Shown piece by piece: positions 1-5,035 of a stretch of 5,665 nucleotides of DNA. The notes below the pieces were generated by a model that was not told where the DNA came from, did not search any database, and saw only the letters and a list, made by a program, of their open reading frames with translations. The DNA is from Nitrospirota bacterium (GTDB lineage: Bacteria > Nitrospirota > 9FT-COMBO-42-15 > HDB-SIOI813), in NCBI GenBank assembly GCA_016214375.1, contig JACROQ010000124.1:1-5665 (forward strand). Direction: 5' to 3'. The first letter of the stretch is position 1; each line of letters opens with the position of its first letter. The translations under genes were made by a program, and so were the position numbers.

Positions 1-60
1 GGGGCCGGAACCATAAACCTTCTTTACATCTTCAAGACAGATTAACGGATCACTGCTCAT
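1..60 (-). CDS. ABC transporter ATP-binding protein, N-terminal fragment (MacB/LolD-like)
   Basis: Only the first 20 codons are in the window; the gene runs off the left edge. The ATG is at 60-58. The visible protein contains LEDVKKVYGSG, the opening beta-strand and aromatic A-loop region (the Tyr that stacks on adenine) seen at the start of MacB/LolD-type ABC ATPases. Walker A would follow just outside. The start overlaps the end of the upstream adaptor gene by 11 bp in another frame, and an AAGGA Shine-Dalgarno sits six bases upstream. Together this suggests translational coupling. From the adaptor neighbour I infer the ATPase of a MacAB-type tripartite exporter. Whether the permease is fused to it (MacB) or encoded separately cannot be seen. 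The substrate is unknown. Confidence 0.8.
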   Translation of the reverse strand, partial: MSSDPLICLEDVKKVYGSGP

Positions 61-1234
61 CTCTGATCCTTACCCTGAGACCCTCTTGAATCCCCTCCAC
101 ATCCAACGAGGTGATCACCCTCTCCCCCTCCTTCAATCCATTGAGGACCCGCGTGAACTCCCAGTTTGAGATACCGCTCGTGATCATCCTCTTTTTGAGC
201 ACATCCCCTTCCACAACATAGACGAACTTTTTTCCCTCTTTCTCTATAACAACATTCGTAGGGACTATCAGCACGTCCTTTTCCGTCTCCAGGATGATCT
301 CTGCATCTACAGAGGCCCCGACCGGCAATCGTCCCTTGTCCGTCTTGTCGATATCCACCTCCACGTCAACGGTACGGTTCTGCTCGAGGGTCTTGGACAC
401 TACCGGCGAGACGTAAGCCACCTGGCCGATAAAGACCTGATCAGGCATGGTATCGCTGGTGATCTTCGTAGACTGACCGGGCCTTATCTTCACGGCATCC
501 ACCTCATCAAAGGGGACCTTTACCTTCAGGACCGAATCATCAATCACCTCACAAAACGGCTTCGTCTCCAAAGAGGACACCGTTGACTGAGGTGTCAGGG
601 TAGTCCCTTCCAGCCCCGTATATGCCGGCATCTCCCCGACTGTTGCATCTAAAAAGGATATCAGGCCGTCAAAGGTGGCACGGATATGGGTCTTCTCAAG
701 CTCCTCTTCTGCCAGTTGGACACTGAGACTTGCCTCATGGATGGCATTCTTTGCAATCTCATATCCCTTCCCGATCGTCGTATACTGGGTCTTGACTTCA
801 TCAAGGACATTATCCGGGACAACCCCCTCTTCAAATAACCGCTTGGTCCTCGCATAATTCTGCGCCGCAAACCTGTATCTTTCTTCTGTCTCATGGAGCC
901 TCAACTCTGCCCCCCTGCGGGCAGCCCGTTGGAGATCCAGTTTAATCCTGATCTCAGAATCGTCCAACTGGATAATGACATCACCCTTTTTAACACGCTC
1001 CCCTTCCTTGAAATTGACCTCCTTAATCCTTACGGGCAGGAGCGCCTGAAGCCTCACCCTCTTCAATGGGTCTACGGTGCCGCTCGATACACCGGTAATC
1101 GTCCTCTCCACCATCCCCCTTCTCACTTTAATAACCCTGACCTCCACAGGGGTTTTATGGGAATAGAGATAGACGATAAGTCCGACGATGAGCAGGAATA
1201 TGATTGCATACAAGAATCGCTTGATCCGGATCAT
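50..1234 (-). CDS. Periplasmic adaptor (membrane fusion) protein, MacA/HlyD-like, of an ABC exporter
   Basis: This 394-residue protein should bridge an inner-membrane exporter to an outer-membrane channel. Residues 7-24 form one hydrophobic helix after a basic N-terminus (MIRIKR); no lipobox is seen, so it is probably an uncleaved membrane anchor. Residues 58-95 are the first half of the lipoyl/barrel-sandwich domain (KEVNFKEGERVKKGDVIIQLDD). Residues 96-180 are charged and heptad-like, the expected coiled-coil hairpin. Residues 181-200 are the returning lipoyl half (THIRATFDGLISFLDATVGE). Residues 229-315 are the beta-barrel and 320-392 the membrane-proximal domain, with the typical VPTNVV. 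Length fits the family. The ATG is the first possible start because an in-frame TAA lies two codons upstream, and AAGGT lies six bases before it. The downstream overlapping ABC ATPase argues for a MacA-type partner rather than an RND pump. The segment at 201-228, between lipoyl and barrel domains, is longer than usual. Exact orthology to macA is not proven. Confidence 0.9.
   Translation of the reverse strand: MIRIKRFLYAIIFLLIVGLIVYLYSHKTPVEVRVIKVRRGMVERTITGVSSGTVDPLKRVRLQALLPVRIKEVNFKEGERVKKGDVIIQLDDSEIRIKLDLQRAARRGAELRLHETEERYRFAAQNYARTKRLFEEGVVPDNVLDEVKTQYTTIGKGYEIAKNAIHEASLSVQLAEEELEKTHIRATFDGLISFLDATVGEMPAYTGLEGTTLTPQSTVSSLETKPFCEVIDDSVLKVKVPFDEVDAVKIRPGQSTKITSDTMPDQVFIGQVAYVSPVVSKTLEQNRTVDVEVDIDKTDKGRLPVGASVDAEIILETEKDVLIVPTNVVIEKEGKKFVYVVEGDVLKKRMITSGISNWEFTRVLNGLKEGERVITSLDVEGIQEGLRVRIRDEQ
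66..71 (-). promoter_or_regulatory. Ribosome binding site of the ABC ATPase gene
   Basis: The minus strand reads AAGGAT at 71-66; its AAGGA core is six bases from the ATG at 60-58. The site lies inside the last codons of the adaptor gene, so ribosomes finishing the adaptor could re-initiate here. Confidence 0.6.
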
Positions 1235-1240
1235 TGATTA

Positions 1241-1245
1241 ACCTT
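1241..1245 (-). promoter_or_regulatory. Ribosome binding site of the adaptor gene
   Basis: The minus strand reads AAGGT at 1245-1241, six bases before the ATG at 1234-1232. It partly overlaps the TTGAAAA (1244-1250) that may mark the end of repeat element A. Confidence 0.5.
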
Positions 1246-1290
1246 GAAAATGTCAGACTACGCAACGGGATTTATTTTTTTCCTGCGAAG

Positions 1291-1384
1291 TGTCATCCTG
1301 AGGGCGATTGCCCGAAGGATCTGATGCCTAAGGAAATCAAAGGGTGATCAGATTCTTCGTCGCCTTCGGCTCCTCAAAATGACA
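1291..1384. repeat. Palindromic repeat element A (REPIN-like inverted pair) between pheT and the adaptor gene
   Basis: There are two half-units in inverted orientation, 1291-1325 and 1347-1384, separated by 21 bases. Each half starts TGTC, ends CTGAT and folds on itself. The left half has outer stem ATCCT/AGGAT and inner stem GGGC/GCCC with loop GATT. The right half, read on the minus strand, has outer stem ATTTT/AGAAT (one G-T wobble) and inner stem GCC/GGC around a GAA loop, with one extra GA/GA step. The element probably extends further right: TTGAAAAAG (minus strand, about 1397-1405) also occurs in the outer arm of element B. A weaker TTGAAAA is at 1244-1250 on the left. The rest of the 176-bp gap shows no gene and no convincing terminator. 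Confidence 0.8.
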
Positions 1385-1410
1385 GTTTGCCAGACTTTTT
1401 CAACAATCTG

Positions 1411-3120
1411 CTAAGACGTGGCCACCTTATAAATCCTGAGCAATTTATCCAGTTCTATTTCAAAGGCGCTGCAGGGCATATGGATGTCCCATCCGGTGAG
1501 GACCCGGGGATGCATCTCTCCGATCAGTCCTACCACCTCATCCCCTGCATAGACCCACCCCATCCTTCCATCAATTAAGGACCGATGATCCCCTGGCACT
1601 AACCGGCATTCAATCTGGAGATAATACATCAGGGCCTCCAGGATGGCATGGGCCTCTGAAAAATTCGCCGCAGGATGAGAGATGAGGGCAGCACACTTCA
1701 TGAGCGTACGGCTTGAAAGATTGCCTGCCTCATCGTATACCGCGACCTCCCCTGTTTCAAAGGTCTTATGGGGATAAAAGCTCTCCGTACTTGCGGCCTC
1801 GACCCGCATGAGGGAAGGGATGATCCAATGCCTCAGGACGGAATAACTGATCGACATGATGTTATCGACCTCTATGGCCTTCTCCTCGCCAAGTCCCATC
1901 TTGTACAGGATATCCTCCTTTGAGGTCAGTATATTTGAGATGATCTCCTGAAATCCGGAACCTATCATATGGCCCCGGATCAGGTCTGCGAATAATTCAA
2001 TATCACTCAAGCCCCCTACGGTCATCTGGGAAGGCATGACAGGTTTGAAACTGTTATAGCCGCGGCTGATGGCAATATCCTCACAGACGTCTATGGGGTG
2101 CATCATATCGTCCCTGTATGGCGGGGGGGTCACCTCTAAGGACTCTCCCTGTTTTTTGACCCGGTAGCCATAGTCCCCCAGAAGACCGGAGACCGCATCC
2201 ATGCTGAGCCGCTCCCCCATCACCCTTTCCACATCCCTGAGGGAGAGGTTCAAGGGTTTTGTAAACTCACAGGGGATGCTGATGGCCCTGCCGAATCCTG
2301 TATCGTAGGGATAGACGGCCTCGACGGCCCCAATCCTTGCCCCCCTGTCGTGGAGATTCACGGCCAGGATATTCAGCGCCAGGAGCACAAGCCTGATATC
2401 CAGGCCCGTCACCTCTACAAAGAGCGCGCTGTCCCCGGCCTGCACCTCCCCCACCTCCCTGCTGTTGATAATGGGAGGGAAAGAGAGCACATCGCCCCTG
2501 CTGTCCACCAGGATGGGATATCTCTCCATCCCCTTCAGTATCTCGCCATAGACCTGCCCTTTGGGATGGTCTTTGATAATCTCCCTCAGGTTCATCTTCT
2601 CCTCAAATCCAAGAGGGGTAAATGAGATCGCCTCCGGCGGCACTGTCTTGTAATGGACAGGGAAACGGATCCTTGAGAGATCATAGATGCCGATTGAGAT
2701 CCTCCTCCGCTTACTGCCGAATATCTCAGAGATCTTCTCCTGGGTCTGGATCATCTGGACGAGCATCTCGTCGTCCACATTCATGCCGGTCGCCGTAAAG
2801 CCGCCGACATAGGGCCTGATCTCCCTCATGTCTGCAGATACGATGATCTGACCTGACTTTTTCGAGTTATTGGAACCAAAGAACGGATAGTCCCCCCACT
2901 CGCCTCTCAGCTTCCCCCTGATCTGCCGTGCAATCCCTTCGCAGCACCAGAGGTCAGGCCTGTTACTGTCGCTCAGCTCTACCTTAAGCTCATCACTCTT
3001 GAGATCATACCCCTTGAGCTCTCCCTTGACCAATTGGAGATGCTGCTCGATATCCTGGGGCGAAAAAGAGGATCCAATCAGGGATTCAAGGTCTTTCTTT
3101 TTTATGCTGATCGTGGGCAC
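1411..3120 (-). CDS. pheT: Phenylalanine--tRNA ligase beta subunit, archaeal-type short form
   Basis: This is the beta subunit of the (alpha-beta)2 enzyme that charges tRNA-Phe in the cytoplasm. At 569 residues it matches the archaeal form (about 550), not the usual bacterial form (about 800): there is no N-terminal OB-fold tRNA-binding domain and no C-terminal ferredoxin-like anticodon-binding domain. A B1 region with the typical NRPDLWCCEGIAR lies at 53-65. The B3/B4 editing region spans about 100-270 and includes FPPIINS (214-220) and VTGLD (237-241). The B5 domain at about 275-356 has PPYRDDMMHPIDVCEDIA, with E347 and D348 where the family binds Mg2+. The catalytic-like but inactive core follows from about 370 to the end. 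The start is GTG at 3120: an in-frame TAA lies directly upstream, and the next Met is only at residue 98. GAGGAG lies eight bases upstream. It lies 208 bp after pheS, an unusually wide gap filled by repeat element B. Confidence 0.95.
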   Translation of the reverse strand: MPTISIKKKDLESLIGSSFSPQDIEQHLQLVKGELKGYDLKSDELKVELSDSNRPDLWCCEGIARQIRGKLRGEWGDYPFFGSNNSKKSGQIIVSADMREIRPYVGGFTATGMNVDDEMLVQMIQTQEKISEIFGSKRRRISIGIYDLSRIRFPVHYKTVPPEAISFTPLGFEEKMNLREIIKDHPKGQVYGEILKGMERYPILVDSRGDVLSFPPIINSREVGEVQAGDSALFVEVTGLDIRLVLLALNILAVNLHDRGARIGAVEAVYPYDTGFGRAISIPCEFTKPLNLSLRDVERVMGERLSMDAVSGLLGDYGYRVKKQGESLEVTPPPYRDDMMHPIDVCEDIAISRGYNSFKPVMPSQMTVGGLSDIELFADLIRGHMIGSGFQEIISNILTSKEDILYKMGLGEEKAIEVDNIMSISYSVLRHWIIPSLMRVEAASTESFYPHKTFETGEVAVYDEAGNLSSRTLMKCAALISHPAANFSEAHAILEALMYYLQIECRLVPGDHRSLIDGRMGWVYAGDEVVGLIGEMHPRVLTGWDIHMPCSAFEIELDKLLRIYKVATS

Positions 3121-3128
3121 TTATCCTG

Positions 3129-3134
3129 CTCCTC
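3129..3134 (-). promoter_or_regulatory. Ribosome binding site of pheT
   Basis: A strong GAGGAG on the minus strand ends eight bases before the GTG start at 3120-3118. It supports the GTG as the true start. It lies in the short part of the pheS-pheT gap that is free of repeats (3121-3150). Confidence 0.7.
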
Positions 3135-3150
3135 ACTAAGGTGCTGCATG

Positions 3151-3176
3151 CCCAATAAATTGGGCAACTACAGCCA
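3151..3176. repeat. 26-bp direct repeat, copy on the pheT side of element B
   Basis: This is a perfect 26-base copy of 3312-3337. It begins CCCAATAAATTGGG, itself a palindrome with two central bases, and ends ACTACAGCCA. It contains a second copy of the last two pheS codons and stop (Trp-Leu-TAG on the minus strand). Flanking bases differ, so the identity is limited to these 26 bases. Confidence 0.9.
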
Positions 3177-3187
3177 TTATGCCTAAC

Positions 3188-3311
3188 AGGCTATTGAAAA
3201 GTCCTGCACTGTCACCCTGAACGAAGTGAAGGGTCTGATAACCATTGTTTATCAGATTCTTCGCTTCGCTCAGAATGACATCATGGCAGTGCAGGTCTTT
3301 TTCAATAGCCT
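3188..3311. repeat. Palindromic repeat element B with long arms, between pheS and pheT
   Basis: This is an imperfect inverted repeat of about 60 bases per arm, beginning AGGCTATTGAAAA and ending with its complement TTTTTCAATAGCCT. Outer arms share the core CCTGCACT. Inside lie two half-units of the same family as elements A and C. B1 at 3210-3239 has outer stem ACCCT/AGGGT and inner stem AC/GT with GAA loop. B2 at 3251-3280 (minus strand) has outer stem ATTCT/AGAAT and inner stem GC/GC with GAA loop. The innermost CTGATAA/TTATCAG (3235-3241, 3249-3255) closes a 7-base centre. The right arm has about eight extra bases near 3281-3288. Eleven further bases (3177-3187) separate the left arm from the left direct repeat. 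It encodes no protein; an inserted, non-autonomous element is likely. Confidence 0.85.
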
Positions 3312-3337
3312 CCCAATAAATTGGGCAACTACAGCCA
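3312..3337. repeat. 26-bp direct repeat, copy at the 3' end of pheS
   Basis: This is the second perfect copy of 3151-3176. On the minus strand it encodes the last two PheS residues (Trp-Leu) and the TAG stop at 3331-3329, then the palindrome of CCCAAT and ATTGGG. It directly abuts the right arm of element B. Removing the element and one repeat copy would leave a 47-bp pheS-pheT gap, a more ordinary spacing. Confidence 0.9.
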
Positions 3338-4894
3338 GTGCGTTCGCTTTGTCCGGATCATGTCCAGATTGGCAGAAAAGAGGTCCCGGATATCATGGAT
3401 ATCCAGCGCCACCATCGCCATCCTGTCAAGTCCGAGTCCCCAGGCGATTACCGGCACATGAACGCCGAGGGGAATCGTCACCTCAGGCCTGAAGATCCCT
3501 GCCCCGCCAAGCTCCATCCAGCCAAGCTTCGGATGTCTTACATGAAGTTCCACAGAGGGTTCTGTAAAGGGGAAGTAGGCAGGCAAAAATTCTATCTCCT
3601 TTGCCTTTGCGACCTCCAGTGCAAAGAGTTCCAGGAGCCCTAAGAGTGTCCGAAAGTTTATCTCTTCACCCAGCACAATCCCCTCTATCTGGAAAAAGTC
3701 CTGGGCATGCGTGGCATCGATCTGTTCATACCGGAAACAGCGTGCAATGGAAAAATACTTCCCGGGGACCTTCGGGTTGTTCGCTAAGGTCCTGGCAGAC
3801 ACCGCTGTCCCCTGGCTCCGCAGCATCAGGCGCTTTGCCTTATCCACATCAAAGCGATATTGCCAGCCCCGTGACCCTGTATCCCCGCCGGAGTAGTGCG
3901 CCTTCGAGACATTGGCTAAAAAGGGCTCTTCGATCTCCCTGGCAGATTTAGGCCCTTTTACATAATAGACATCGTGTATATCCCGGGCAGGATGGAACTG
4001 CGGCATGTAGAGGGCATCCATATTCCAGAACTCATTCTCAACAAGCCCGCCACGCATCTCTTCGAATCCCATGGCAACAAGTTTATCCTTCACACTGTCC
4101 AGGAATTCTTTGTAGGGGTGTCTCCTGCCGGGAGTAACCCTCGGCGGCGGGAGGGTGATGTTGTATTTCCGGAAGGGTTTCCCCTCCCATGAGCCATCTT
4201 TCAGCATCTCAGGGGTCAGTTGCGATATCTCGTCTACTGGTTTTCCCCGCTGTAAGACCTCTGCATGGACCTTCGCACCTAAGTCTGCCAGCGTGTACGT
4301 ACGACTTACCTTTTCATTGATCCTGAAGACCCCCTTGGCCTTTCCCCTCTTCCGGTGAAGCCCCTCGATAATCACCTGCTCACCCTGAGAGAGTTCTGAA
4401 AGGTTAACCTCGCCGAGAGTTGCAACAGCCGAGATCAGGATCTGAATATCTTCAAACTCAGACAACGGAGATTCATCGGTAATCTCGAGGCGGCCGCCCT
4501 GGGCTATCCTTACGATCCCCTTGTCTTTCAATGCGCCGATGGCAGCGCTGATCTCTGTGGAATCAAGGTCCTCCCGTTCTCTGATACCCGACATGTTCAC
4601 GCCAGGATTATCCTTGATCGCCTGATAGATACGAAGCTCCGGGGTCTTTTGATCCCTGTACCTCTCCCCTATCTCTGTCAGGGCTACGATCCTCTCAACC
4701 GTCTCCCCGGTTACCTCCACGATTGCCTTGGCCAGTAGCCACCCGATCGCCATGTCCTTCTGTGCCTGCTCGACAGACGCCCGGCTGATCAACAGGCTGT
4801 CGTCTATCGCCTTCCCGGCCTCGAAGGCAAGGAGGAGCCTTACCTCCAATGGGTGGAGGCTGTCAACGATGTTCCTGGTTTCATCCTTTGTCAT
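3329..4894 (-). CDS. pheS: Phenylalanine--tRNA ligase alpha subunit, archaeal-type long form
   Basis: This is the catalytic alpha subunit, which forms Phe-AMP and transfers Phe to tRNA-Phe. At 521 residues it matches archaeal PheS (about 500) rather than the usual bacterial form (about 330-350). Residues 1-250 form the N-terminal extension: an opening LHPLEVRLLLAF and further winged-helix-like stretches at about 85-135, in place of the bacterial coiled coil. The class II catalytic domain follows. Motif 1 lies at about 259-305, including FWNMDALYMPQFHPARD. Motif 2 has CFRYE (R388, E390), H396 and FFQIEG (400-405). The Phe pocket has FPFTEPS (441-447) and GGAGIFRPE (463-471), and motif 3 has GLGLDR (486-491). 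All expected signatures are present. The ATG at 4894 is the first possible start, because TAA lies four codons upstream. The Shine-Dalgarno is weak (GGGAT). The stop codon lies inside a direct repeat. A repeat hairpin ends only 17 bases upstream of the start. Confidence 0.96.
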   Translation of the reverse strand: MTKDETRNIVDSLHPLEVRLLLAFEAGKAIDDSLLISRASVEQAQKDMAIGWLLAKAIVEVTGETVERIVALTEIGERYRDQKTPELRIYQAIKDNPGVNMSGIREREDLDSTEISAAIGALKDKGIVRIAQGGRLEITDESPLSEFEDIQILISAVATLGEVNLSELSQGEQVIIEGLHRKRGKAKGVFRINEKVSRTYTLADLGAKVHAEVLQRGKPVDEISQLTPEMLKDGSWEGKPFRKYNITLPPPRVTPGRRHPYKEFLDSVKDKLVAMGFEEMRGGLVENEFWNMDALYMPQFHPARDIHDVYYVKGPKSAREIEEPFLANVSKAHYSGGDTGSRGWQYRFDVDKAKRLMLRSQGTAVSARTLANNPKVPGKYFSIARCFRYEQIDATHAQDFFQIEGIVLGEEINFRTLLGLLELFALEVAKAKEIEFLPAYFPFTEPSVELHVRHPKLGWMELGGAGIFRPEVTIPLGVHVPVIAWGLGLDRMAMVALDIHDIRDLFSANLDMIRTKRTHWL

Positions 4895-4911
4895 TCGAAA
4901 ATCCCGTTAAC

Positions 4912-5035
4912 TGTCATTCTGAGCGCAGCGAAGAATCTGACACAAAGTGTCATCCTGAGGGCGAATGCCCGAAGGATCTGCTTACCTATTGATGTCCTTA
5001 TGAATCAGACCCTTCGCCTTCGGCTCAGGGTGACA
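4912..5035. repeat. Palindromic repeat element C: three half-units between rpe and pheS
   Basis: C1 (4912-4940) and C2 (4948-4980) are direct neighbours; C3 (5004-5035) is inverted. C1 has outer stem ATTCT/AGAAT and inner stem GC/GC around GCA. C2 has ATCCT/AGGAT and GGGC/GCCC around GAAT. C3, read on the minus strand, has ACCCT/AGGGT and GCC/GGC around GAA. C2 and C3 form the inverted pair with a 23-base spacer, the same left/right subtype order as element A. C1 is an extra unit. The C1-C2 junction forms its own small hairpin, TGACAC and GTGTCA around AAA (4938-4952). The right end overlaps rpe and includes its stop codon. Together these units fill almost the whole 130-bp gap, so there is little room for a separate pheS leader or attenuator. 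Confidence 0.85.

Noticed and set aside
1235..1410. Intrinsic terminator after pheT.
   Set aside because: The hairpins of element A are not followed by a T-run in the direction of transcription; the minus strand has an A-rich run (about 1281-1271) instead.
1235..1410. A sigma-70 promoter for the adaptor gene, with TTGAAA as the -35 box.
   Set aside because: The TTGAAA belongs to a repeat arm and no good -10 box lies at proper spacing.
2123..2129. A run of seven G in pheT as a possible frameshift or slippage site.
   Set aside because: It encodes Pro residues of a conserved B5 motif and the frame is intact on both sides.
3226..3492. A small plus-strand gene across the pheS-pheT gap.
   Set aside because: The frame is made of repeat sequence plus the antisense of pheS and has no recognisable protein features.
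4895..5024. A T-box or Phe leader-peptide attenuator in front of pheS.
   Set aside because: The gap is almost entirely repeat half-units, with no Phe-rich small frame and no T-box-like sequence.
1291..5035. A CRISPR array.
   Set aside because: The repeats are unevenly spaced, occur in both orientations, vary in length, and lie in separate gene gaps without unique spacers of constant size.
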